This document shows positions 1 through 7,217 of a stretch of 7,999 nucleotides of DNA, piece by piece. Origin of the DNA: an uncultured Clostridia bacterium. Lineage in GTDB: Bacteria > Bacillota > Clostridia > Lachnospirales > Lachnospiraceae. The notes beneath the pieces are model-generated. The model saw only the letters and a program-made list of their open reading frames with translations, had not been told where the DNA came from and ran no database searches. The stretch's first letter is position 1; the number at the start of each line of letters is the position of its first letter. The stretch covers positions 1-7,999 of the forward strand of contig CAMWWR010000065.1 of NCBI GenBank assembly GCA_947178045.1, read 5' to 3'. The translations under genes and the position numbers were made by a program.

Positions 1-1
1 G

Positions 2-622
2 CGCTTATACATGCTCTACGGAAATCACGATATCACGAAAAAGGAATTTCGCAAATCGAAGTCCCACATTGCTCTCCCCGGACTGCCGGAGCTCTGCTTT
101 TATGAAGGGCTGATTCTGAAGGCCGAACGCTTCCCGCTGGAGCTGCGCGTGACGCACGGCCATCAGGCTGATCTGCTCAATTCGGTATACTGGCGGCTCG
201 CCCGCTTTCTGGTGCGCTATCTCTGGGCTCCTCTGGAATATTTCGGCGTCCTGGATCCCACCAGCTCCGCCCGGAACAACACAAAAAAGGAAAAGCTCGA
301 AAAGAAATATCTCAGCTATGCCAGGGATTCCGGAGTTCTTCTTCTGACCGGGCATACTCACCGCCCGATGCTCGGCAGCGAGCCCTCCCCCTACTTTAAC
401 TGCGGCAGCTGCGTCCACCCGAAGGGCATCACCTGCATCGAGCTGTGCGGCTTTTGCGCCAGCCTGATCAAATGGCATGCCAGCTCGGAAAAGAGCGGGC
501 ATTTCGGCAATATATACGGCCAGTGCCCGCCCACATTCCCGCTCTACATTACACGGGATATTCTGGGTGAGACGGATCTTTCCCTCCCTCCGCAAAGCAC
601 CTCAGCCCCTTCTCATCTATGA
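2..622 (+). CDS. Metallophosphoesterase (calcineurin-like), 5' end outside window
   Basis: The reading frame is open from the left edge, so the gene starts upstream of the window and the ATG at 11 is internal (it lies in YMLYGNHD). Three signature blocks of the calcineurin-like phosphoesterase fold are visible: GNHD, VTHGHQ and LLTGHTHRP, which in this family supply ligands of a two-metal site; the N-terminal metal blocks would lie outside. After GHTHRP comes YFNCGSCVHPKGITCIEL and LIKWHA, a pattern typical of UDP-2,3-diacylglucosamine hydrolase-like and related phosphoesterases in Clostridia. The substrate cannot be told from this fragment. The tail LYITRDILGE looks like a normal C-terminal beta strand; the last 15 or so residues are low-complexity and overlap, in antisense, the 3' remnant of comEC (549-622). 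The fold assignment is secure, the substrate is not. Confidence 0.85.
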   Translation, partial: RLYMLYGNHDITKKEFRKSKSHIALPGLPELCFYEGLILKAERFPLELRVTHGHQADLLNSVYWRLARFLVRYLWAPLEYFGVLDPTSSARNNTKKEKLEKKYLSYARDSGVLLLTGHTHRPMLGSEPSPYFNCGSCVHPKGITCIELCGFCASLIKWHASSEKSGHFGNIYGQCPPTFPLYITRDILGETDLSLPPQSTSAPSHL

Positions 623-2697
623 TCACCGCGCCGGTACGCCAGGTAATATGGCTCTCCACGCCGCATTGCTCCATGCGCTCGAGCGTTTCTGCATGCGGAT
701 GGCCGTACCGGTTGCCCTTTCCGCATGAGATGACCGCGCGGCAGCCGGAGCCGGAGTACAAGCGAGGTATTGTTTGTATCGTACTGCCCTGCCCCGGGAC
801 TTTCTCCCGGATACAGGCATAAAAGCTCCAGCTCCTCCCCGGTCAGGCGGTCGCCCGAAGCGAAGGTGATCAGCTTGACACCCGCCTGCGCGGCGAGCTC
901 CGCCAGCTGCCCCGCGCTCTCCTCCCCCATGCCTGCCTCCGGCAGTACAAGTGTTTCTACGGTAATCTTTGCCTCTCCCTCCGCCATCGTGCGCAGAAGC
1001 TCCGCAAGCATACTGTAATGGTCACGGTCCGTATGGCTGACAAACGCATACTCGATCGTGCCGTCCCCAAGGTACTGCAGATACGGAACGAGAATCCGGT
1101 CCGACGCCCCCTTCATGGAACTGCCCGCATCCAGAAGCACGGTCAGCTTCCCGCTTTCCAGCACCGCACAGTCCCCCTGTCCGACGGACAGAAAGGCCAC
1201 CTGCCAGCCCCTCTGCCGCGGCAGCAGGAACAGCCCGAACAGCAGCAAAAAGCAAAGGCAGCGTTTTTTCTTAAATTTTCGGCAGAGCAGGAAAAACGCT
1301 GCGAGAAGCGCCAAATAAAGCGCGATTTGCCACGGCTGCGGCCTTCCGAAGCAAAGCCGCCGGCCCGGCAGTTTTTCATTGACGCGGCAGACCGCCTCAT
1401 AGCCGCTTAAAACAGCGTGAACCCCGCCTGCAAAAAATCTTCCGATGCCGAGCGATATGCTTCCCGCCGCGCCCGTGAGCAGCCCGAGCACCAGCAGCAG
1501 GCTCAGAAACGGCAAAATGATCAGATTGAGAAAAACCGCGTACACCGGAAGCTCATAAAAGAACCACAGCGTGATCGGCGTCAGCACAAGCTGTACGGCC
1601 AGGCTGCTCCCAAGGCGCGCAATTCCCATCCGTTCAAACAGCGGCTGGAACAAAAGAATCCCCGCCACCGCGCCGAAGGACAGCAGAAAGCCCGCCTGAA
1701 AAAGCTGCAGGGGCTGCCGGCTCAGCACCAGCAGTGCGGCAGCAGCCAGGCCCGTGGGCGCATCGTAGGTTTTTCCGAATCGTCCGGAAAACAGGGACAG
1801 CAGAAGCATGACCGCAGCGCGCACTGCCGGGATCCCTATCCCTGCAAAGGAGCAAAAGCACAGGATCATCCCCGCGGCCGCCGTCGCGGAGGCGTTCGCC
1901 CCGAGCCGGAATCGCCGGAGCAGCCGGTAAAAGCCGAGCCCCAGCATAGAAAGATGCAGCCCGGAAACAACCAGCGTATGCGACAGCCCGGAATCCCGGT
2001 ACAGCTCCTTTATGCCGTCGGACAGCATTCCCTTCTCTGCCAGCAGCATCGCGTCCAGAACGCCGGCCTGCTCCTCCGGGAGAACTGCATGAAACACCTG
2101 CGTAAGCTTTCTTTTTATTTTCCAGAAAACGCGCCCAAGGCCGCGTCCCTCCGACAGCACCGAAACGCTGTCCGCGTACAGCTTCGCACAGATTCCCTGT
2201 GCCCTGTAATAATTATATTCATCAAACTGCCCCGGATTATCTGCTCTGGACAACGGCAGAATCTCCCCGTACAGCGCCACGCGGCTGCCCGGACATACCG
2301 GCGTCTCCTCCCCCGGATATACGAGAATCAGCGCCTCCTGCTGCTCCGGCACACCGTCCGTCCGCACCGTCTGCGTGCGGACGACAAGCCTGCAGCCGCC
2401 CGTTCCCATATATGTCTGTTTAACCACCCCTGTCACGGCGCATTCCTGCTTTTCGGTCAGCGCCGCCTCGAGCGGCCCGCTCTGCTCCTCTTTCGAAATG
2501 CGCAGAAAGCCGGCAGCGGCAAACAACGGTACAAGAAGAAGCACCTTCTCCCTGCCATATTTTTTTCGTTTTAGAATCAGGAAACAAATCGAAAAAAAGA
2601 CTGCAGAAAACAGCACGACCGACGCACGGCGGCTGCTCCCCGCATAGATTCCAGTCAGATAAGCGGCGGTCAGCAAAACAAGTGGTCGCTTTACCAT
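549..2697 (-). pseudogene. comEC: ComEC/Rec2 DNA-uptake channel gene, disrupted by an internal out-of-frame deletion
   Basis: ComEC forms the membrane channel that carries single-stranded DNA into the cell during transformation. The start chosen is the ATG at 2697 (MVKRPLVLLTAAYLTGIYAG), preceded by a G-rich GGGAAGGGCGG site; an in-frame GTG at 2742 is the alternative. From that ATG: N-terminal membrane segments (about 5-65), an OB-like soluble region (about 85-180), the competence domain with LVVSGLHLS (243-250) and several further membrane segments to about 495, then a metallo-beta-lactamase-like domain with FLSVGQGDC (502-510), LLDAG and VSHTDRDH (553-560). The homologous frame runs to NNTSLVLRL (642-650, near 751) and then continues as unrelated sequence to a stop at 613. 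The next frame contains VISCGKGNRYGHPHAETLER, GAVIIDEKG and a stop at 549, the normal ComEC ending. The intervening segment, normally with TGD and HHGS motifs, is absent. Either a real deletion or an assembly collapse. Confidence 0.85.
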
Positions 2698-2831
2698 ATC
2701 CGCCCTTCCCCGCCGTCCCCCGTGCGCGCAGGCCTCCCGCACAGCTGCACGCTGCCGCGGATGGTTCTGCCGCGCCGGAGCCCGACGGCAATATTAAATT
2801 TCAGATTTTGATTCTCAGTTGCTGTCAAATC

Positions 2832-2975
2832 AGGGAAACGCCGATTAAAGCGTTTTCCGCACCGGATTTGCGCCGCGAAGCGCATATTCCCTGGCAAATC
2901 CGCAAGCCTCTGAAAGAGGCTTTGCATCCTGCCGGAGGCTCTAAGGAAACGCTGATTTAATCAGCGTTTCCTTAG
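2832..2975 (+). repeat. Structured repeat element, copy A
   Basis: A 144-nt non-coding element between the GerMN gene and comEC. It shares its whole architecture with copy B at 7728-7851, which lies in the opposite orientation. Order in copy A: an imperfect left palindrome (GGAAACGC ... GCGTTTTCC, 2834-2858); a 24-nt block (2859-2882) identical in both copies; an inverted pair CGGATTTG / CAAATCCG (2863-2870 and 2895-2902) closing a central stem; a small extra hairpin (GCAAGCCTCT / AGAGGCTTTGC, 2902-2925) that copy B lacks; then the right palindrome (2942-2974). No reading frame is evident. It resembles a REP/BIME or MITE-like element; the family is not one I can name. The sequence from about 2743 to 2831, next to it, holds nothing I recognise. 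Confidence 0.8.
2942..2974. repeat. Perfect 16-bp palindrome ending repeat A
   Basis: Two perfect 16-nt arms, TAAGGAAACGCTGATT (2942-2957) and AATCAGCGTTTCCTTA (2959-2974), around a single T. The GerMN gene's TAA stop (2974-2972) is formed by the outermost three bases. As minus-strand RNA it would form a strong hairpin right at the stop codon, but no U-tract follows, so it is not a standard intrinsic terminator. The equivalent palindrome in copy B (7727-7759) carries paired changes that keep it symmetrical. Confidence 0.85.
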
Positions 2976-3898
2976 TTCTCGGTCTCTATCAAATTCAGAT
3001 TCCGCTCCAGCAGCTCCGAAAGAGGAACGGACTGATAGGCCTTCCTCGTCTCACCGTCGATACGGAACTGTACTTTGTTTATGTTCGGCAGCTCGACAAG
3101 GGAATTGACGACGGAGTACACAATAACCTCCTCGCTCAGTCCTTCCGGCCTTTCCAGAAACTTTTCATTTAGATCCACATAGCACACGCCGTCCTTCGTG
3201 CTGATCTTGATCAGCTCCGTGCCCTGCGGCATCGTCGGGCACATTCCCGCCTCCGCCTCCTCCGGTACGGGCCCCTCGAGCAGCTGCTCGATCACCAGCT
3301 GTTCCATGGAAATGCTCGCGCTGTAGCTCACCTGGCGATGCGATTCCAGCAGCGCCGTGCCGTCCTCGTTCGCAAAGAAAACGGAAACATTCGCTATCTG
3401 CCCATACATGTTCTCGTCGATAAAATCATCCGCCCTCATCAGGCCGACCGGCACCTCCCCGCTCATGCAGGGAATCCCGTTTACATAGAATTCAACATAG
3501 TCAACACCCTCAATCTGGCAGAAGGTCTTGACAAGCGCCGCCCGGATCAGTATCTCGGTGATCCCGGACAGCGAGCTGTAATTCGCGTCAAAATTCAGGA
3601 TCAGCTGGCCCGCTTCGCCGAAGGAATAATCGAGCAGCGCGACATTGTCCGGCAGCAGCCTTTTGTAGCCCCGGTTCTCCGGTTCTTTGTCGAGCGCTTC
3701 GACATATTCCTGTACCTTCGCCTCCCGGAAGGTCGCCTTCACCTCGTATGCCTCGCTCACAAGCTGAGTCTCAGCCTCGTTCAGAAAATACAGCTTTCCG
3801 CCCGACGCCTCGCTCCCCTCTTCCCTGCCGCAGCCCGCGCCGGCGGCCGCCAGCAGTATGCCGAACACTCCCGCCGCGATCCATATCCGTCGTTTCAT
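2972..3898 (-). CDS. GerMN-domain lipoprotein (sensor-associated)
   Basis: A 308-residue secreted lipoprotein candidate. The ATG at 3898 is chosen because GGAGG lies four bases before it; an in-frame GTG at 3913 would place that site inside the gene. Residues 1-22 form a signal peptide (MKRRIWIAAG, hydrophobic core) ending in AGAGC, with Cys23 as the likely lipid-anchored residue; the lipobox is weak at position -3. Two GerMN-like repeats follow, about 60-145 (KVQEYVEAL ... VDYVEFYVNG) and about 195-285 (SMEQLVIEQLLEGP ... VCYVDLNEKFLE ... VQFRIDG), the arrangement seen in Bacillus GerM. It sits 45 bp after the histidine kinase gene on the same strand, so it is probably co-transcribed. In actinobacteria the GerMN lipoprotein LpqB follows the mtrA-mtrB two-component genes and modulates the kinase; a similar role here is inferred. 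Its stop codon lies in repeat A. Confidence 0.85.
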   Translation of the reverse strand: MKRRIWIAAGVFGILLAAAGAGCGREEGSEASGGKLYFLNEAETQLVSEAYEVKATFREAKVQEYVEALDKEPENRGYKRLLPDNVALLDYSFGEAGQLILNFDANYSSLSGITEILIRAALVKTFCQIEGVDYVEFYVNGIPCMSGEVPVGLMRADDFIDENMYGQIANVSVFFANEDGTALLESHRQVSYSASISMEQLVIEQLLEGPVPEEAEAGMCPTMPQGTELIKISTKDGVCYVDLNEKFLERPEGLSEEVIVYSVVNSLVELPNINKVQFRIDGETRKAYQSVPLSELLERNLNLIETEN

Positions 3899-3943
3899 TT
3901 TTCCTCCATTCACGCTTTGCAGAAAAATCAGGTCCTTTCTTAT

Positions 3944-5386
3944 TCAGTCCGGGATGTAGCTGAGCGGGACGCGCACCGTAAAGGTCGTCCCCTCGTTCTC
4001 CCGGCTGTACAGCTTTATCGTCCCCTTATGCCGCAGGATCACGCTCTTTGTGATCGCAAGTCCGAGCCCGGTTCCCCCCGTCTCCCGGGAGCGCGCCTTA
4101 TCCACGCGGTAAAACCGGTCAAACACAAACGGCTGCGCCGCCTCCGGAATGCCGATTCCGGAATCCGCCACCGTGATATAAAAATATTTGTGATCGGCAT
4201 TGAGCGAGACCCGCACATTCCCCTCATCTACATTATATTTCACCGCATTCTCAATGAGATTGGAGATTGCGAGCGAGAGCTTGACCTCGTCCACGGTCGC
4301 CAGCACCGGCCGGAAGCTCTCAAACACAAGCTCGATATTGCGGTTTTGCGCCAGCGGCTTGATGCGCCGGAGAATAATCTCCAGCAGCTCGTTGATGCTG
4401 ACCTGCGCGATGTGCATTTCCCCGTTCTTCCTGCCGAGCTTTACGAGGGAGAGCAGATCGTTGATGATCTTGTCCTCCCGCTCGATCTCGTCGTTGATAT
4501 CCTCCATAAATTCGCGGTACATCTCGACCGGCGCTTCCTCCTGCGCTATAAGGGAATCCGCAAGCACCTTCATCGACGTCATCGGCGTCTTCAGCTCATG
4601 CGACACATTTGATACGAATTCCTGCCTCGATTCCTCCACCTTTTTCATCTCGCGCAGCATCTCATTGAAGGAGTCCGATATCCTCTCGACCTCGTTAAAG
4701 CCGCGGATCGACACCACATCCTCCATGTAGCCGTCCGTCACATGCTGGATGGAAGCGATAATCGCCTTGAACGGCCTTACCATCGCCGTAGACGCGTAGA
4801 ATGCCACCAGCCCGACCGCGCACATCAGCACCGCATCGAACGCCAGCATCCATGCCTCCACCCGCTCAAAGCCGGCATTTTGCTCCTCGAGGGACGCCCG
4901 CAGAATGATGGCTCCCACATTCTCGCGGCCTCCGTTCTGCATCACCGGGAGCGTGAGCTCCACATAATTCTCCCCCTTGGTCACCCGCTGTCCGCTGATT
5001 CCCCGGACGCACTCAATCACCGGCTTTGAGATCAGTATTTTCCCGACCTCATAATTGAAGGTGTCGGAAACCACCTTGAGATTGCCGTCCACCACAACGA
5101 TCCGGCCGTCAAAAATATTGGCCGCAGCCGCCAGCTCCGCCCCGAGCTGTGTTCCCTGCACGGACGGAAAGCCCGACGCGGATATCCGGTTTGACAGCGC
5201 CAGCCCGTATTCCTGCAGCTCCGTCGTCCTCCCGGAGAGCATTTGCCGCTGGTACACGAGCAGCGTTCCGGCAGTCACGCCGGCCAGCGCCAGACCAGAC
5301 ACAGTGATTAAAAGTAGAAACAGGCATATATGCATGCTTTTGAACTGCTTCAGCTTCTTTTTCAGTCTTATTTTCCCTCTTTTCAC
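3944..5386 (-). CDS. Membrane sensor histidine kinase (HAMP, HisKA, HATPase_c)
   Basis: A 480-residue sensor kinase that autophosphorylates on histidine and passes the phosphate to the response regulator encoded just upstream. The GTG at 5386 is chosen: it lies 10 bases after the regulator's stop and follows GAGGGGAC, which overlaps that stop; the frame is open further upstream but that part lies inside the regulator gene. Features: membrane segment about 18-45; extracytoplasmic sensor region about 46-178; second membrane segment about 179-203; HAMP about 204-255; HisKA with FVSNVSHELKTPMTSMK, phospho-acceptor His263; N box SNLIENAVKYN (about 375-385); G1 VADSGIGIP (406-414); F box VFDRFYRVD; G2 GGTGLGLA (437-444). 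All catalytic motifs are intact. No PAS domain is seen, unlike WalK. The ligand sensed is unknown. Confidence 0.93.
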   Translation of the reverse strand: MKRGKIRLKKKLKQFKSMHICLFLLLITVSGLALAGVTAGTLLVYQRQMLSGRTTELQEYGLALSNRISASGFPSVQGTQLGAELAAAANIFDGRIVVVDGNLKVVSDTFNYEVGKILISKPVIECVRGISGQRVTKGENYVELTLPVMQNGGRENVGAIILRASLEEQNAGFERVEAWMLAFDAVLMCAVGLVAFYASTAMVRPFKAIIASIQHVTDGYMEDVVSIRGFNEVERISDSFNEMLREMKKVEESRQEFVSNVSHELKTPMTSMKVLADSLIAQEEAPVEMYREFMEDINDEIEREDKIINDLLSLVKLGRKNGEMHIAQVSINELLEIILRRIKPLAQNRNIELVFESFRPVLATVDEVKLSLAISNLIENAVKYNVDEGNVRVSLNADHKYFYITVADSGIGIPEAAQPFVFDRFYRVDKARSRETGGTGLGLAITKSVILRHKGTIKLYSRENEGTTFTVRVPLSYIPD

Positions 5387-5396
5387 CGCCGTCCCC

Positions 5397-6101
5397 TCAG
5401 CCTGCCTGGAAATAATAGCCCACGCCCCACTTCGTGTGAACGTACCTCGGCTCGCTCGGATTTTCCTCGATCTTCTCCCGGAGCCTGCGGATATGTACGT
5501 CCACCGTGCGGACATCCCCCGGGTAATCATAGCCCCACACGAGATTCAGCAGGCTCTCCCTCCCGTACACCTTGTTCGGATTCAGCAGCAGCAGCTCGAG
5601 CAGGTCGTATTCCTTTGCCGTGAGATTGATCTCCCTCCCGTGGATATAGACGCGTCTGCTCTCCTGATCCAGCCGCAGCCCGTCATATTCCAGCACCGTG
5701 CTTTCCTTTCTGGCTTTCTCCCCGTCCGGATTTTTCTTGTCGTTGCGGCGGAGAATCGCCTTGATCCTTGCCTTGACCTCCAGAATATTAAACGGTTTTG
5801 TAATATAATCATCCGCGCCGTATTCCAGCCCGAGGATCTTGTCCATGTCGTCGCCCTTGGCCGTGAGCATAATGATCGGCATATCGGAAAATTCGCGTAT
5901 CTGCTGGCATACCTCAAAACCGCCGATCTTCGGCAGCATCACATCCAGCAGCACAACGTCATACTCCTTTTTCCTCGCCGCCAGAAGCGCCTCCTCCCCG
6001 TCGTAGGCACAGTCCACCTCCATGCCGTCCTGCTCCAGACTGAATCTTATCCCCTTTACAATCAGCTTCTCGTCGTCCACCACAAGAATCCTCTTACTCA
6101 C
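5397..6101 (-). CDS. OmpR/PhoB-family DNA-binding response regulator
   Basis: A 234-residue regulator of the winged-helix OmpR/PhoB class. It starts with GTG at 6101, preceded by GGAGG at six-base spacing. The receiver domain (about 3-115) has acidic residues Asp9-Asp10, phospho-acceptor Asp53 in VVLLDVMLPKIGG, Thr80 and Lys102 in YITKPF. The C-terminal winged-helix domain (about 135-232) has LTAKEYDLLELLLLNPNKV, the recognition region VRTVDVHIRRLREKIE and the terminal wing TKWGVGYYF. It resembles WalR/PhoP regulators in length and motifs. Ten bases separate its stop from the kinase start, so the pair is an operon and the kinase is its obvious partner. The regulon is unknown; position between comEA and comEC makes an effect on competence genes possible, but nothing in the sequence proves it. 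Confidence 0.95.
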   Translation of the reverse strand: MSKRILVVDDEKLIVKGIRFSLEQDGMEVDCAYDGEEALLAARKKEYDVVLLDVMLPKIGGFEVCQQIREFSDMPIIMLTAKGDDMDKILGLEYGADDYITKPFNILEVKARIKAILRRNDKKNPDGEKARKESTVLEYDGLRLDQESRRVYIHGREINLTAKEYDLLELLLLNPNKVYGRESLLNLVWGYDYPGDVRTVDVHIRRLREKIEENPSEPRYVHTKWGVGYYFQAG

Positions 6102-6224
6102 TGCAATCCTCCATTTCCCGTTTTCCCGTCAGGTCTGCCGTTTCCTGCTTTCCCGCCGCTTTCCGTCCTGTCGGGAATCTTCCGCTTCCCGTTTCCCGCC
6201 GGGCCCGCTGCTTTCCGGTTCCTG
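6102..6224 (-). other. Purine-rich repetitive leader between comEA and the response regulator gene
   Basis: On the minus (transcribed) strand these 123 nt are nearly all purine plus C, built from degenerate CGGGAAA and GGAAAGC/GGAAACG motifs repeated about ten times, ending in the GGAGG ribosome site of the response regulator gene. There is no clear promoter or terminator. It may be a decayed tandem repeat. Several GG and GGG runs are present on the RNA strand. Confidence 0.55.
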
Positions 6225-6233
6225 TCAGGAACC
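6217..6233 (-). repeat. 8-bp palindrome centred on the comEA stop codon
   Basis: GGTTCCTG and CAGGAACC arms surround one base, and the comEA TGA stop (6227-6225) lies in the middle. No T-run follows on the transcribed strand, so a rho-independent terminator is not supported. It could be an mRNA 3'-end stabilising or pausing hairpin, or chance in a repetitive region. Confidence 0.5.
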
Positions 6234-7004
6234 GCCGTTTCCTACCGTTATGTATTCACAGAGCTTCTGATACACTGCTTCCTTGATTCCATTGACCTTC
6301 ATCAGATCCTCGCAGGCACGGAACTCCCCATGCTCCCTGCGGTAGGCGAGGATCGCCTCCGCGCGGGACGCACCGATCCCGTTCAGCCCCATCAGCTGCT
6401 CCTTCGTCGCCGTATTGATATTCACCCGCTGCGCGCCAAGCACGTCCGCGGGCGGCACATTCTCCGAGCCTGCGGACGAAGCACTTCCCGATCCCGCAGG
6501 CGGCGCAGTCCCCACGCCCTGCGCGGCATCCCGGAGAGGGGTCCGCCCCTCCTCCGCAAGAAGCTCCGCCTCCCCGGCGTCGGGCACATACAGCTGCTCG
6601 CCGTCCGCTACCCTTCTGGCCTGGTTGAGATAATCCCCCGCCGCATCCTCCGTCAGACCACCCGCGGCAGCGATCGCATCGGCAACACGGGAATCCTCCG
6701 CCAGCGCGTATACGCCCGGACGCTTCACGGCCCCGCATACATGAACATAGCAAAGCACGGGTGCAGCCGTCGGCCCCGCCGTACTTTTCCTCTCCGGAAC
6801 ATCCTGTTCCGCCTTCCCCACGCTGTCAGCCCCGCCCGGCTCCGGGAGGGACACCGATCCATGCAAATCGTCCGCGGGCGCGTCCTTCCGGCCCGCGAGC
6901 TCCACGACAGCCTGCCCTTTTCCACCGCACGCGTACAGCATGCCGGCAAACACAACAAATAAAGCGGAAAGCACCGCTTTCCACATTTTTCTTCTTTTCA
7001 TCAT
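6225..7004 (-). CDS. comEA: ComEA-type DNA-binding competence protein, probable lipoprotein
   Basis: A 259-residue exported protein that in transformable bacteria binds incoming double-stranded DNA at the outer face of the membrane and hands it to ComEC. It starts at the ATG at 7004 (a second ATG follows at once), with AGGTG seven bases upstream. Residues 1-25 are a signal peptide ending LYAC, giving Cys26 as a likely lipidated residue; Bacillus ComEA uses a membrane helix instead. A low-complexity linker (about 30-82) leads to an SLBB domain (about 83-142, CYVHVCGAVKRPGVYAL ... VADAIAAAGGL ... GEQLYVPD). A second Pro/Ala/Ser-rich linker follows, then the helix-hairpin-helix domain (about 192-254) with VNINTATKEQLMGLNGIG and FRACEDLMKVNGI, the DNA-binding part. 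All domains are complete. Its partner comEC lies downstream but is separated by three other genes. Confidence 0.93.
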   Translation of the reverse strand: MMKRRKMWKAVLSALFVVFAGMLYACGGKGQAVVELAGRKDAPADDLHGSVSLPEPGGADSVGKAEQDVPERKSTAGPTAAPVLCYVHVCGAVKRPGVYALAEDSRVADAIAAAGGLTEDAAGDYLNQARRVADGEQLYVPDAGEAELLAEEGRTPLRDAAQGVGTAPPAGSGSASSAGSENVPPADVLGAQRVNINTATKEQLMGLNGIGASRAEAILAYRREHGEFRACEDLMKVNGIKEAVYQKLCEYITVGNGGS

Positions 7005-7067
7005 AGAGAAACACCTGACCCTTTCCAGATGCTTCCCCGAACTGTACCCTCAATACAATCCAGTACT

Positions 7068-7096
7068 ATTGTACAGGATAATGCTCTATATTACAA
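7068..7096 (-). promoter_or_regulatory. Sigma-A-like promoter upstream of comEA
   Basis: On the minus strand a -35 box TTGTAA (7096-7091) and a -10 box TACAAT (7073-7068) are separated by exactly 17 bases in a locally AT-rich stretch. The -10 matches five of six consensus bases, the -35 four. It lies about 65 bp upstream of the comEA start and could drive comEA and perhaps the following genes. Confidence 0.65.
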
Positions 7097-7192
7097 GGGC
7101 TTTTTTCGATATAAATTCTGAAATATTTATTACGGCGCGGCCTTCTGGCCCTCCTGCCCGGCCCGGGATCCAAACGCCTTCTCCTCCGGCTC

Positions 7193-7207
7193 AGGAAACA
7201 CTTTAAT
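7193..7207 (+). repeat. Isolated end of the repeat family
   Basis: AGGAAACACTTTAAT matches 14 of 15 bases of the terminal arm of repeat B at 7825-7839 (AGGAAACGCTTTAAT). The second arm of the palindrome is not present. It lies just after the transporter stop codon and may be a remnant of an excised or decayed copy. Confidence 0.5.
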
Positions 7208-7217
7208 CTGCCTTTCC

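Noticed and set aside
549..761. Separate small minus-strand gene of 70 codons
   Set aside because: Its sequence (VISCGKGNRYGHPH and onward) is the displaced C-terminus of ComEC, not an independent protein.
1417..2574. Plus-strand open frame of 385 codons opposite comEC
   Set aside because: Gln/Arg/Lys-rich composition typical of the antisense of a Leu-rich membrane gene; no domain.
2942..2974. Rho-independent terminator after the GerMN gene
   Set aside because: The hairpin is strong but no T-run follows on either strand, and the same palindrome occurs as the end of a dispersed repeat at 7727-7759.
3338..4612. Plus-strand open frame of 424 codons opposite the GerMN and kinase genes
   Set aside because: Antisense to two well-supported genes, Arg/His-rich composition, no recognisable domain.
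5055..6962. Plus-strand open frame of 635 codons opposite the kinase, regulator and comEA genes
   Set aside because: It is antisense to three clearly recognisable genes, has no family motif, and reflects the codon bias of GC-rich genes on the other strand.
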